A stretch of 64,000 bases of DNA, from assembly GCA_038729425.1 (NCBI GenBank), contig JAVYSB010000001.1, positions 207,927-271,926 of the forward strand, read 5' to 3'. This document shows, piece by piece, positions 1 through 9,014 of this stretch. The notes below the pieces were generated by a model that saw only the letters and a list, made by a program, of their open reading frames with translations, was not told where the DNA came from and did not search any database. Positions within the stretch are counted from its first letter, which is position 1. Each line of letters opens with the position of its first letter. This DNA comes from Thermoplasmataceae archaeon (GTDB lineage Archaea > Thermoplasmatota > Thermoplasmata > Thermoplasmatales > Thermoplasmataceae). A program made the position numbers and the translations under genes.

Positions 1-607
1 TCTTTCTGGTCTTCTCATCCTCCTCAAACATCTTGAGCACGTCAATAAAAGTGAGACCTACGACCGGGTCGCCTCCCAGCCCTATAACAGTGCTTTCTCC
101 GAACCCACTTCTAGTTATGGCATCCACAATCTCATAGGTCAGTGTACCGCTTCTGGAAGCAACAGCCACATCACCCTCTTTGAAGATCTGGTTAGGCATG
201 ATGCCTATCTTGCAGAGAAAAGGGGAAGTGATTCCTGGCCCGTTTGGTCCTATAAGTGTTATCCCTTTGCGCTTTGCCTGCTGGACTATTTCCATGGTAT
301 CGTGAAACGGTACGTGTTCCGTAAGAATGTAAACCAGCTTTATTCCATGATCAATGGCTTCCAGGGCTGCATCCTTGACGTAGGGTGCCGCCACAGATAT
401 CATAGTCGCATCGGGGGACAGATGCATGGTTTCAGCTACTGTATCGTAAACGTCCACATTCTGGAATTTAGTCCCTCCCTTTCCTGGAGAGGTTCCAGCG
501 ACCACCTTGGTGCCAAACTTTACCATCTCCCCAGCATGGAACGACCCCTGGTGTCCCGTGATTCCCTGCACAATGACCCGCGTGTCCTTGTCAACAAGTA
601 CCGTCAT
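1..607 (-). CDS. sucD: Succinyl-CoA ligase (ADP-forming) alpha subunit, 3' end cut off by the window
   Basis: This subunit binds CoA and carries the phospho-histidine in the TCA-cycle step succinyl-CoA + ADP + Pi = succinate + ATP + CoA. About 202 codons are visible from an ATG at 607. They include the CoA-binding start (VQGITGHQGSFH), the glycine-rich AGTSPGKGG segment, GPNGPGI and ASRSGTLTYE, all typical of SucD. The catalytic histidine would lie beyond position 1. The start codon is one base after the sucC stop, so the two subunits are co-translated in the order sucC-sucD. Confidence 0.93.
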   Translation of the reverse strand, partial: MTVLVDKDTRVIVQGITGHQGSFHAGEMVKFGTKVVAGTSPGKGGTKFQNVDVYDTVAETMHLSPDATMISVAAPYVKDAALEAIDHGIKLVYILTEHVPFHDTMEIVQQAKRKGITLIGPNGPGITSPFLCKIGIMPNQIFKEGDVAVASRSGTLTYEIVDAITRSGFGESTVIGLGGDPVVGLTFIDVLKMFEEDEKTRK

Positions 608-608
608 C

Positions 609-1715
609 TCAATTGCCTCCTGATATCTGAACTACGCGTTCAATTGCTGGCATCATCATGGGGAATGCCTCTATTCCATCCTTTTTAAGTATTGCCCTAC
701 CCTCGTTCTCATGCACTCCGCTGAGCCTTACAACTATGGGCTGGGTGATCTTCAACCTGTCCTTGGCTGCCACTATTCCAGTTGCAACCGTGTCACATTT
801 CGTAACACCGCCGAATATGTTCACTAAAATCGCATTGGGCTTCGCCTTGAGAACCAGCTCGAAGGCGTTTACGACAATGTCCACGTTATCTGTGCCACCA
901 AGGTCAAGGAAGTTCCTCGGCTTACCTTTGTGAAGAGTGAGCGCATCCAGCGTGGCCATGGTGAGCCCGGCCCCATTCGCGATTACTCCAATTTTTCCTT
1001 CAAGTTCAACGAATGAATATCCTTTGCCCTGTGCTTCGAGTTCCAGCGGGGTTTTCTCTGTATCAATTATGTTTATTTCCCTGTGCCTGAACATTGAGTC
1101 CGAGTCCACGACCACCTTTGCATCTGCCGCTATCAGTTTTCCCCCCCCTGTTATAACAAGTGGGTTGATCTCGACGAGTTCACAGTCCTCGCCCTCAAAG
1201 ACTTTGTAAAGGCTGCTGAGAATTGCCCTGAACTGTTTCCCAATCTCCTGGTCGAGCCTCAGGAATCGTACTGCCTCACGACCGATATAGTCCGAATATC
1301 CAATAAGTGGATCGATAATGGTCTTGAATATCTGGTTCTCAGGCACTGATTCAATCTCCACTCCCCCGGAAGCACTGGCAATGACCATTGGCTTCCTCTC
1401 TGCCCTGTTAAGCGCAATGCTGACATATATTTCCTTTTTAATGTCCAGCATCTCTTCAATGAGAACCTTTGTAACGGTAAGGTTTCTAATCTTTGAACCA
1501 AGTAACTCCTTAACTCCTTTTTCAAGATCTGACTGGTTCTTTGCAAATTTTATACCTCCGGATTTACCTCTTCCGCCGAGCAAAATCTGTGATTTCACGA
1601 CAACCGGTTTCTCGTACTTCTTGACTGAAGTGAGACTTTCCACGACATAACCATCTGGAACAGGAACACCATATTTCCTGAAAATTTCCTTTCCCATGTA
1701 TTCATAGAGATTCAA
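609..1715 (-). CDS. sucC: Succinyl-CoA ligase (ADP-forming) beta subunit
   Basis: 368 aa, close to the usual 380-390. An N-terminal ATP-grasp fold (KSQILLGGRGKSGG) is followed by a C-terminal ligase domain with the GGVTKCDTVATG and RLSGVHENEGR motifs. It forms a heterodimer with SucD and determines the nucleotide used. The start is TTG at 1715, chosen because a GGTGA ribosome-binding site lies 4 nt upstream. The next in-frame ATG, six codons later, lacks such a site. It is first in the sucCD operon. Confidence 0.95.
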   Translation of the reverse strand: MNLYEYMGKEIFRKYGVPVPDGYVVESLTSVKKYEKPVVVKSQILLGGRGKSGGIKFAKNQSDLEKGVKELLGSKIRNLTVTKVLIEEMLDIKKEIYVSIALNRAERKPMVIASASGGVEIESVPENQIFKTIIDPLIGYSDYIGREAVRFLRLDQEIGKQFRAILSSLYKVFEGEDCELVEINPLVITGGGKLIAADAKVVVDSDSMFRHREINIIDTEKTPLELEAQGKGYSFVELEGKIGVIANGAGLTMATLDALTLHKGKPRNFLDLGGTDNVDIVVNAFELVLKAKPNAILVNIFGGVTKCDTVATGIVAAKDRLKITQPIVVRLSGVHENEGRAILKKDGIEAFPMMMPAIERVVQISGGN

Positions 1716-1835
1716 TAAGTCACCATCAGGTGATACAATATTTCTAAATAAGTTTGTCCAAATCGATCAGAAAATTAAGAAAATGTCAGAAAAAGTAATT
1801 CTGGATGCTTTGAAAAATGAATAAAAATTTGGAGA

Positions 1836-3494
1836 TCAGTATGGTGGCATTCCACCCATACCGCCCATTCCGCCCGTGCCGCCCATGCCGCCCATGCCGC
1901 CTCCAGGGGATTCAGATGCACCACTTTTCTTACTTGCAATGACATCGTCTATTCTCAGGATCATGGTAGAGACTTCAACCGCGCTCTCAATTGCGTGTTT
2001 CTTAACCCTCAGTGGATCATATACACCCGCAGCCTTCATGTCGCCAACTTTGTTATTGTACACGTCTATTCCATAGGTTGGGTGGTTCTTCTCGTGCTCT
2101 GCCTTGAGCTGTATAAGTGTGTTTATGGGGTCCATACCTGCATTTTCAGAAAGTGTCCTCGGGATAATTTCCATAGCTTTCGCGAAGGCTTCAATTGCGA
2201 GCTGCTCCCTGCCGCCTACGGTGTTGGCATAGTTCCTGATCTTCATTGCTAGTTCTTCTTCTATGGCCCCACCGCCTGGCAGAAATCTACCGTCTTCCTT
2301 TGTAATTCCAACTACCCTTATTGCATCATTCAGGCTTCTTTCGACTTCTGAAACAACATGGTCTGTTGCTCCCCTAATAAGGATATTGACTGCCTTTGGG
2401 TTTGCACAACCCGTTACAAAGGTCATCCTGTCGTCACCGATTTTCTTTTCCTCGACCATTTCAGCTGAACCAAGCGCACCTTCGTTAAGGTCATCAAGGT
2501 TAGTCACGATCTTGGCACCTGTTGCCTTAGCGAGTTTCTCCATGTCACTTTTCTTTACCCTTCTGACCGCGTATATACCTTCCTTTGCAAGGTAGTGCTG
2601 TGCGACATCATCTATTCCCTTCTGGCAGAGCAGGACATTTGCCTTGCTCTTCTTAACCTTCTCAACCATTTTCTTGAATGTGTCTGATTCCTGCGACATG
2701 AAATCCTGGATCTTCGATGGGTCCGTGATCTGGATCTTAGCCTCTATCTCTGTCTTCTTTATTTCAAGCGCGGAATCAACAAGGGCGATCCTCGCGTTCT
2801 TGACCGTAGACGGCATCTTTGCATGGACTTTTTCCTTATCAATGACAAGCCCGTTGATAAACTGAGTATCTGTCACACCGCCACCGTTCTTCTTATCGAC
2901 CTTTATGTTTGCAGTGTCAACGGTAATTTTTCCGTTTCTCTGTGTTGCCACAGCGTTTACTGCCTTAACTACAAGGTCCGAATAAAACTCGCCGGATGTC
3001 CCGGTGTTCTTTCCAGAAAGCGCCGTTATTGCAATTTGCTTCAGGGTCTTGTCGTCGTCCGCCTTTATTGCAAGTTCATCCAGATACTTCTTCGCCTCAT
3101 TCACCGCCATCCTGAATCCGTTCGTGATGACTGTAGAATGCACTCCCTGTTCAAGAAGAACTTCAGATTGCTTAAGAAGTTCGCCAGCGAGCACAACAGC
3201 CGTCGTCGTACCGTCACCAACAGCAGTGTCCTGTGACTTTGCAACTTCAACAATCATCTTCGCGGTGGGATGGTCAACATCCATTTCCTTCAGAATGGTT
3301 GCGCCGTCATTGGAAATAACGATGTCGCCAATAGAGTCAACGAGCATCTTATCCATGCCCTTAGGGCCAAGTGTGGTCCTGATGGCGTCCGCAATCGCCT
3401 TTGCAGCCTCAATGTTTGTCTTCTGAGCATTCTTCCCCTGTTCCCTTGAAGTGCCTTCCTTAAGCACTAAAATTGGCATTTGACCTGATAGCAT
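1836..3494 (-). CDS. thsA: Thermosome (group II chaperonin) subunit, ThsA-like
   Basis: 552 aa ATP-dependent cytosolic chaperonin subunit of the archaeal double-ring thermosome. ATPase motifs are GPKGMDKML, SNDGATILKEM and GDGTTTAVV near the N terminus and GGGAIEEELA in the second equatorial half. The tail is the usual GGM-rich segment (GGMGGMGGTGG). From memory, the N terminus (SGQ.PILVLKEGT.REQGKNAQ) matches the Thermoplasma alpha subunit, which supports the first ATG. A GAGGTGA site lies 9 nt upstream of it. It is monocistronic with a strong promoter. A partner beta subunit is not in the window. Confidence 0.97.
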   Translation of the reverse strand: MLSGQMPILVLKEGTSREQGKNAQKTNIEAAKAIADAIRTTLGPKGMDKMLVDSIGDIVISNDGATILKEMDVDHPTAKMIVEVAKSQDTAVGDGTTTAVVLAGELLKQSEVLLEQGVHSTVITNGFRMAVNEAKKYLDELAIKADDDKTLKQIAITALSGKNTGTSGEFYSDLVVKAVNAVATQRNGKITVDTANIKVDKKNGGGVTDTQFINGLVIDKEKVHAKMPSTVKNARIALVDSALEIKKTEIEAKIQITDPSKIQDFMSQESDTFKKMVEKVKKSKANVLLCQKGIDDVAQHYLAKEGIYAVRRVKKSDMEKLAKATGAKIVTNLDDLNEGALGSAEMVEEKKIGDDRMTFVTGCANPKAVNILIRGATDHVVSEVERSLNDAIRVVGITKEDGRFLPGGGAIEEELAMKIRNYANTVGGREQLAIEAFAKAMEIIPRTLSENAGMDPINTLIQLKAEHEKNHPTYGIDVYNNKVGDMKAAGVYDPLRVKKHAIESAVEVSTMILRIDDVIASKKSGASESPGGGMGGMGGTGGMGGMGGMPPY

Positions 3495-3503
3495 GTACTT
3501 TGT

Positions 3504-3544
3504 TCACCTCAACCTGGCAGATAAATATGTCCTTCAATATAAAC
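3504..3544 (-). promoter_or_regulatory. Thermosome promoter and ribosome-binding site
   Basis: Read on the minus strand, GTTTATATTG (3535-3544) is a good archaeal TATA box. GAGGTGA (3504-3510) is a Shine-Dalgarno 9 nt before the ATG at 3494. Transcription would start near 3515-3520, giving a short leader. This contrasts with the many leaderless genes around it. Confidence 0.6.
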
Positions 3545-4072
3545 ATTGTCTTCATGACCTGTATCAGGAAAATGTATCTACAGCATACTCCACTGGGTTC
3601 CTTCAGACAATTGTTTTCAACGATTTTATCCTAATCCGTTTTCTTTAGCATTTTGTTGAAGGTCGCCTGAAATAACAACAAAAATTTTCCGACAGTGTCA
3701 TTTTGTGGCTATGGTGTGCATTTTAACATGCATATCCGACATGGCGATTCACAAGATCTTAAATTCCCAACATAATAAATTGTGGGACCGCCCTACTTGA
3801 CTGCCATTTCTAATTTGCTTCCAAATGGCGAGTTGAATTGATCGAAATTTAAGATAGAGATATCTTCTCATTACTGTTTCACACAGTAATGATATCACAG
3901 AAATTCCATTTCATATAATGGGTTTCGGCCGAAGATTTACCGGTGACATTTGCAAATCTTTTTCAATTCCGCTTGGCATTCCATTAGATAGAAATGTAAT
4001 ATTCGTAAAAAAAATAAAAGTGGTTGGGTCATATGCCCATTTATTTGTAAGAATTTTCCAAATTAGGTGTAA
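3545..4072. other. Long intergenic region upstream of the thermosome, no gene seen
   Basis: About 530 bases with no credible reading frame on either strand, between the end of the permease gene and the thermosome promoter. It holds a perfect hairpin (3868-3892) and a 10-bp palindrome TTCGGCCGAA (3924-3933). It is AT-rich and could host heat-shock control elements or a small RNA; neither can be shown here. Confidence 0.5.
3868..3892. repeat. Perfect 10-bp inverted repeat with 5-nt loop
   Basis: The arms TCATTACTGT and ACAGTAATGA are exactly complementary and separated by TTCAC. It lies about 180 nt downstream of the APC permease and 375 nt upstream of the thermosome start. It could be a transcript-end hairpin of the permease, a regulator site, or part of a small RNA. 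Confidence 0.55.
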
Positions 4073-5512
4073 TCAGGGTTTCAGTGTTTCCTGAATTTCC
4101 ATGTCGGTTGTCCCTGCCCTTTTAATCTCTTCTTTGTGATGCCTTGCGTATATCATGATTCCGGATGCGAAAACAGCAATAAAGACAGCGGCCGTTAATA
4201 TGGAGTAATCAACAGGGTATGTAGGAGGAACTAAGCTGTAATACATGGCAACCAAGAGGATCACTGTGGCGATTGCCGGTATCAGACCGTGTAGTATTAC
4301 TTTGAATTCTTTCAGTTTCTTGTAGGTTATTCCAACACCGACATTTGAAAGGATGTGCCCTATAAAAAGAGCGGCCGAGGAGGCTGAAACCAGATACACG
4401 AACCCCGTTGCTGGAGTAAGGAATATCCCGGCTAGTAGAGAAACAAGGAACGAAAGTCCCCCAAGGAATAGAATGGAATTGGAAGGCGTCTTATACTTGG
4501 AATGAACTTTTGAAAGAAACTTTGGTCCAAGGCCATCCCTGCTCATTGAGAATATCATTCTTGCGCTGGTGTTTAGTGGAGCAAGTGATCCCGCAAAAAG
4601 GCTGTTAATAATGAATGCGAAGAGCAGCATAGTAAACGGTAATCCGATAAAATTGTCACTGACAATAAGTCCAGGGATGCCTTGTGATGCCGATGAAAAG
4701 AATGTGGTCATTTTATCAACACCCCATCCCACAGTAAGGGCATATGAAGTAAGCACAAAGATGACACCAGTGATCAGGAAGCTGATAAGAAGCGCCTTCT
4801 TTATATTCTTCCTAGGCTGTTTAGCCTCCTCTCCAAGCGTCACGACGGCGGATGAGCCTGACATGGAAAATATAGCAAGAACCATTCCAACGAATATTGG
4901 CGACCAGCCACCCGCTGGTCCAGGAGTAAACGGGGCCAGCGTATTTGCGGATCCTAGTTTTACTATAATGACAATAGACGTTATCACAAGGAGCGCAATC
5001 TCAATCACAGAGGCTGTAAAGCTATAAGCCAGTGACGGTTTGATCCCCACATAGGCTATTACAGTTATAAGTATCGCAAACAGGAGCATTATGGGTATCC
5101 AAGTGTAGGTTCCAATGTTGACTCCAAGAAAATAGGAAATAGTTCCCGGTATGAAGACCCCAGAGGTGAAAAGTATAGCGTTCGTTATAACGTTGAAATA
5201 AGAGAACCACATCATATAACCTATAATCAAGCCGAAAGGCCGGCTCGCTCCGATGGCATTGAATGTATAAAAGCCACCGGCTCCATTGATCTTTTTGGAA
5301 AACTGGTACGGAGTGTTAATCCATATGAGTACGCCAAATATGGAAATTATATATGCCAGTGGTAAAGACCCTAAAGCAAAGGAAGCGGCTCCGGTCATAG
5401 TGGCGGCAACCGCCCCAAGAGGGGCTATCATTGCAACAGACTGCCCCAACAGAGGGTAAAAACCAGCAGATCCAGCCTTAAGTGATTTATTATTATCTCC
5501 TTTTTCGGGCAT
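4073..5512 (-). CDS. APC-superfamily amino-acid permease
   Basis: 479 aa integral membrane protein with about 12 hydrophobic segments. The N-terminal half has the APC consensus (PLGAVAATMTGAASFALGSL and INGAGGFYTF), with the unwound glycine-rich helix that binds amino acids. The GEEAKQPRKNIKKA loop is characteristic. It probably takes up amino acids with protons; the substrate is unknown. A TATA-like AAATATTTACG about 25 nt upstream of the ATG suggests a leaderless mRNA. A paralogue lies at 37162-38562 on the other strand. Confidence 0.88.
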   Translation of the reverse strand: MPEKGDNNKSLKAGSAGFYPLLGQSVAMIAPLGAVAATMTGAASFALGSLPLAYIISIFGVLIWINTPYQFSKKINGAGGFYTFNAIGASRPFGLIIGYMMWFSYFNVITNAILFTSGVFIPGTISYFLGVNIGTYTWIPIMLLFAILITVIAYVGIKPSLAYSFTASVIEIALLVITSIVIIVKLGSANTLAPFTPGPAGGWSPIFVGMVLAIFSMSGSSAVVTLGEEAKQPRKNIKKALLISFLITGVIFVLTSYALTVGWGVDKMTTFFSSASQGIPGLIVSDNFIGLPFTMLLFAFIINSLFAGSLAPLNTSARMIFSMSRDGLGPKFLSKVHSKYKTPSNSILFLGGLSFLVSLLAGIFLTPATGFVYLVSASSAALFIGHILSNVGVGITYKKLKEFKVILHGLIPAIATVILLVAMYYSLVPPTYPVDYSILTAAVFIAVFASGIMIYARHHKEEIKRAGTTDMEIQETLKP

Positions 5513-5900
5513 TTTGGGATAACGCTTCGTAAATATTTGAATCTAGACCTCAACATGTCAGCTATTATGGTCGATATTTGAAGCATAATAACTTTCATGC
5601 TTTTGTGGAGGTCAGTTATTCGCTAAGGTAAAGTTGATCAATGATGCGCTATAGCCTGTAATTCTTCCTTATTAAGGGTGCAGTATTTTGTCGCTTACTT
5701 CAGTATCTCGTATAGACCCGTTTGATCGTTTCCTCTGCACACGAACCTTCATTGCCTGAGTCGTTCAGATCTTACAGTTCTATTCGGGAAGAACCTGGGT
5801 GGTGTCTGAAGTACCACGTATTAAAATATGCCTGTAAGTGCATATCTTGCACCTTCGACAAGATTATAACCATTATAAATATTAACTACCTGGTGAAAAA
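5513..5900. promoter_or_regulatory. Divergent intergenic region (permease / peroxiredoxin promoters)
   Basis: No credible gene in these 388 bases. The permease promoter lies just above 5513. On the plus strand, TATA-like elements at 5864-5869 and 5873-5880 (TTATAAAT) precede the peroxiredoxin. The Shine-Dalgarno GGTGA at 5892-5896 fixes its ATG at 5901. The central 250 bases show nothing I can assign. Confidence 0.55.
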
Positions 5901-6512
5901 ATGGCAGTGTATTTAGGACAGAAAGCGCCGGATTTCACGGCGAACACGACCAAGGGGCCAATTAGCCTTTCAGATTTCAAAGGAAAATGGGTGCTCCTCT
6001 TCTCGCATCCAGCAGACTTCACTCCAGTTTGCACAACGGAGTTTATGGCATTTTCTGAGCGGTATGAAGATTTCCAGAAACTTGGAGTGGAACTCCTTGG
6101 TCTCAGCGTGGATAGTATCTACAGCCATATAGCTTGGCTAAGGGACATAAAGGACCATTATGGGATTGAGGTCCCTTTTCCGGTCATCGCAGACATAGAC
6201 AAGGAAGTTGCAAGAGCATACAACCTTATTGATGAAAAAGCTGGCCTGACTGTCAGAGGGGTATTTATTATCGACCCTGACCAGAAAGTTAGGTGGATGA
6301 TATACTACCCTGCCGAAGTGGGCAGAAACATATCCGAAATCATCAGAGTCATAAAGGCGTTCCAGTTCAACTGGAAGAACAAGCTCGCCACTCCGGTAAA
6401 CTGGGAAGTTGGCCAGCCCGGAATCGCGGGAGCCCCCGCTACCCTGGCAGACAGCTTCAAGCGAGATTCTGACGGTTCGGAAAGGTGGTATCTTAAAAGA
6501 GTCAAAGTCTAG
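5901..6512 (+). CDS. Peroxiredoxin, 1-Cys (Prx6-like) type
   Basis: 203 aa cytosolic thiol peroxidase of the AhpC/TSA family, reducing peroxides. The peroxidatic cysteine C44 lies in the signature HPADFTPVCTTE. There is no other cysteine in the protein, so no intramolecular resolving cysteine exists and an external thiol must recycle it. The long C-terminal arm (to residue 203) is the Prx6-type dimerisation extension. The start ATG is preceded by GGTGA. It is transcribed toward the tat genes. Confidence 0.93.
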   Translation: MAVYLGQKAPDFTANTTKGPISLSDFKGKWVLLFSHPADFTPVCTTEFMAFSERYEDFQKLGVELLGLSVDSIYSHIAWLRDIKDHYGIEVPFPVIADIDKEVARAYNLIDEKAGLTVRGVFIIDPDQKVRWMIYYPAEVGRNISEIIRVIKAFQFNWKNKLATPVNWEVGQPGIAGAPATLADSFKRDSDGSERWYLKRVKV

Positions 6513-6537
6513 GCTGATATCATTGACAGATTGTGTG

Positions 6538-6861
6538 ATGTATAACATAAGTTTGGGTGATTTTCACCCCTCCACCATTTGCGTAGAACTCTCAAAACTG
6601 GAATCATCCCTCAGGGAAGTCTCGGAACTGCTTGTCAGTGAATATCCGCAGGACTCTGTTTCTGAGTTTATCGAGAAGTTCGCAAGAACCTCTCAGATCA
6701 TGCCTGAGGACAAAACGATTGGATTCATTGTAGTAAACAAGAAGAAAATGACAATCTCCATTTCGGCTACAAAGATATCTTCTGACCTGAAGGCGCGAAT
6801 AGCACCCATAGTGAACGGATATAGTGAGAGGGGAATTAACGCAGAATTCGATGTTTCCTAA
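6538..6861 (+). CDS. Hypothetical protein, 107 aa
   Basis: A small soluble protein I do not recognise. It has no cysteine beyond one near the N terminus (STICVELS), no membrane segment, and an alternating alpha/beta pattern. It sits 25 bases after the peroxiredoxin and 52 before tatA on the same strand. The frame is open further upstream, but that part overlaps the peroxiredoxin gene, so the ATG at 6538 is the sensible start. No clear ribosome-binding site. Confidence 0.6.
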   Translation: MYNISLGDFHPSTICVELSKLESSLREVSELLVSEYPQDSVSEFIEKFARTSQIMPEDKTIGFIVVNKKKMTISISATKISSDLKARIAPIVNGYSERGINAEFDVS

Positions 6862-6913
6862 GGTTAAGTATTACCAGATAAATTTTAAATAACGGTCCTG
6901 CATACTTACAACA

Positions 6914-7219
6914 ATGTTTGATTCACCAATAGACTGGCTTATCATAGTCGTTGTTATTCTCGTTCTTTTTGGAAGCACGAGGAAGATTCCGGATCTTGCC
7001 AGGAATATAGGCAAGGCAACCGGGGAATTCAAGAGGGGGCAGATGGAGATAGAGAAGGAGATCAAGAGCGCCATGAATGGAGCCCCCACACCAGCCTCAC
7101 CAGCGCCTCCAGGCATTGATTATTCCCAGATGGCAAAGAGCCTTGGCATAGAGACTAAGGACAAGACAGAGAAGCAACTTAGGGACGAGATCGCTGATAA
7201 ACTCAAAAGTGGACAATGA
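6914..7219 (+). CDS. tatA: Twin-arginine translocase subunit TatA/E
   Basis: 101 aa. One N-terminal membrane helix (residues 6-20, WLIIVVVILVLFG) is followed by the hallmark FGSTRKIPDLARNIGKA amphipathic helix and a charged, proline-containing tail. TatA oligomers form the passage for folded proteins in the Tat pathway. ATG at 6914; a TATA-like TTTTAAATAA lies about 25 nt upstream. The stop overlaps the tatC start by 4 nt (ATGA), so TatA and TatC are translationally coupled. Confidence 0.93.
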   Translation: MFDSPIDWLIIVVVILVLFGSTRKIPDLARNIGKATGEFKRGQMEIEKEIKSAMNGAPTPASPAPPGIDYSQMAKSLGIETKDKTEKQLRDEIADKLKSGQ

Positions 7220-8043
7220 GCGATGAAACGTTCATTTCCAGCAGCTTAAAACATATCGAAGAGCTCAGGATCAGGCTCATCAGGATCCTGATCCCATTCG
7301 GTATATTATTCGTTTTTTTCATAGCTCTAAGAATTCGCCTTTATCACCTATTTGGCGTGACGTTCCCGTTTTTCACCGTTGATCCGTATCGAAATATAGG
7401 GGCACAGTTTCTTGTCTTACTTGAGCGCCATGTCCTTCCTAGTACAACACAATTAATCGTGGTCAAACCCACAGATGCCGTGGTCGCCGATCTCTACGTT
7501 TGCCTTTTCCTTTCCCTGATTTTCACGATGCCAGTGCTGGTATACGAGATATCAGCATTCGTTGGCCCTGCTTTGAAATCCAGCGAAAAGGCACTGGCAA
7601 GAATTACGCTTATACCGGCGACAGTACTGTTCATCACGGGATCGTTCATAGGAATCTGGCTAGTTGCTCCAACGCTGTTCAACATATTTTACCAATTTGA
7701 TCTCGGCCTTGGCACAGCTCCCACGACCAGCGTCATGAATTTTGTGTCATTTCTACTGATCTACGTTGCTGCATTCGGCCTTTCGTTCGAGATCCCGGTT
7801 TTCATGGTTGGCCTGACAAAATTGGGCCTGGTAAAATACGAAACCTGGCGGAAGAACTGGAGGTATGCGATCATCGGCTCACTTGTATTTGGCATGATAT
7901 TTTCCCCTGGAGTTACGGGTTTCACCATGGTAGTTATTGCCCTGCCTATGATTCTGCTCTATTTCGGCGGGATGTATGTTGCCAGGCGAATAGAGAGAAA
8001 AAATTACATTGATCAATCACAGAGTGCTTCTGAAGACCTCTAA
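7216..8043 (+). CDS. tatC: Sec-independent translocase TatC
   Basis: 275 aa polytopic membrane protein, the receptor for twin-arginine signal peptides. The N terminus carries the conserved SLKHIEELRIRL motif with the Glu that contacts the signal peptide. About six hydrophobic segments follow, including FVSFLLIYVAAFGLSFEIPV, typical of TatC. With TatA it makes a minimal two-component Tat system. Its last 27 bases overlap the convergent crotonase gene. Confidence 0.95.
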   Translation: MSDETFISSSLKHIEELRIRLIRILIPFGILFVFFIALRIRLYHLFGVTFPFFTVDPYRNIGAQFLVLLERHVLPSTTQLIVVKPTDAVVADLYVCLFLSLIFTMPVLVYEISAFVGPALKSSEKALARITLIPATVLFITGSFIGIWLVAPTLFNIFYQFDLGLGTAPTTSVMNFVSFLLIYVAAFGLSFEIPVFMVGLTKLGLVKYETWRKNWRYAIIGSLVFGMIFSPGVTGFTMVVIALPMILLYFGGMYVARRIERKNYIDQSQSASEDL

Positions 8044-8757
8044 TTCCTTCAACCTAATTCTGGTCAGATCATAGAAGTCCATGAGAAGCCTGTCGGCATT
8101 AACGCTCTGGGAAAATCTCATGTTCTCGCGTTTGTAGAATGACATCAGTTCCAGGTTTATTGACCTAACATATTCCATCGACGATCTGAAAAATTCCTTC
8201 CCTTCGACGATTCTTGATACTACTCCAATATCAAATGCTGTGGCAGCATCAAAAATCTCACCGCTCATTAACATGCCGTAAGCTCTCTTTCCATAAGTTT
8301 CCAGTACAGATGAGATCACACCTGTGAGCGAGGGTAAGCCGTACCTGAAATCGGGCATGCCGAATCTGGACTTCCTAGAGGAAATGATCATGTCACAGGA
8401 CAGGGCGAATTCCATACCCATACCGAGGGTCAGTCCATCAACGAGAGCGAAGACCGGGACGTCAATGGAAGCCAGCATGCGCGATATGGTAAAACCCATC
8501 TCGTAGATGTTTTTCATGTGCCCCCTCTCCTGGATCCTTTTGCATGAGCCGTCATACCCAACGGAAAATGATCTTCCTCCAGATCCAAAAAGTACGATAG
8601 AATCTGTATCATCAGTCATTGAAGAGATTGAACTTATTATTGCTTGCAAAGATTCAGTATCAATGATATTATCCAGCGTGTTGGACATGGTTATAACCAG
8701 AGTCCTTTCATACCTGTCCAAGAAGATTTTGCCCTTCCCGTTGACGTCAGTAGGCAT
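8017..8757 (-). CDS. Enoyl-CoA hydratase/isomerase (crotonase) family protein
   Basis: 246 aa crotonase fold. The oxyanion/active-site segment is DGLTLGMGMEFALSCD with Glu116, equivalent to the first catalytic Glu of enoyl-CoA hydratase. At the second catalytic position (GMPDFRYGLPSLTG) the residue is Asp136 rather than Glu, so hydratase activity is uncertain; isomerase or thioesterase roles are possible. It lies 5 nt after a small gene at the end of the nuo operon and may be read through from it. It converges on tatC. Confidence 0.8.
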   Translation of the reverse strand: MPTDVNGKGKIFLDRYERTLVITMSNTLDNIIDTESLQAIISSISSMTDDTDSIVLFGSGGRSFSVGYDGSCKRIQERGHMKNIYEMGFTISRMLASIDVPVFALVDGLTLGMGMEFALSCDMIISSRKSRFGMPDFRYGLPSLTGVISSVLETYGKRAYGMLMSGEIFDAATAFDIGVVSRIVEGKEFFRSSMEYVRSINLELMSFYKRENMRFSQSVNADRLLMDFYDLTRIRLKELEVFRSTL

Positions 8758-8762
8758 GCAGT

Positions 8763-9014
8763 CTAATACATTGTCAGGTTAAATTTTTTGTCAGATTCCT
8801 CATAATCGGATCTGTTCTTGATTTTCAATATCTCAGTCAGCTTGCTCATGTCTCTGGAATGATCCTCATAAAGCTCTCTGCCGAGTTTCAACCTTCCGAG
8901 CTTGTCGTCAAACAAGACCTGCTCCCCATATTTTCTGAGGCAATGTACGCACTCCGCAGCCGATTCCTCATCATCCGAAAGGTGTTCGAAACACTCCATG
9001 AATCCTGTTGTCAT
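8763..9014 (-). CDS. Hypothetical protein with CxxC, end of nuo operon
   Basis: 83 aa, acidic and soluble, not recognised. It contains a C-x2-C pair (ECVHCLRKYG) plus one further Cys near the N terminus (MECFEHL), which could bind metal or a cluster. The ATG overlaps the preceding gene's stop by 4 nt (ATGA). This places it in the complex I operon and suggests a linked role such as assembly or an accessory subunit. Confidence 0.65.
   Translation of the reverse strand: MTTGFMECFEHLSDDEESAAECVHCLRKYGEQVLFDDKLGRLKLGRELYEDHSRDMSKLTEILKIKNRSDYEESDKKFNLTMY

Noticed and set aside
1865-1905. Tandem repeat of CCGCCCATNCCG type
   Set aside because: It is the coding sequence of the thermosome GGM tail, not an independent repeat.
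5722-5916. 64-codon frame before the peroxiredoxin
   Set aside because: No ribosome-binding site or protein-like character; it crosses the peroxiredoxin promoter and start.
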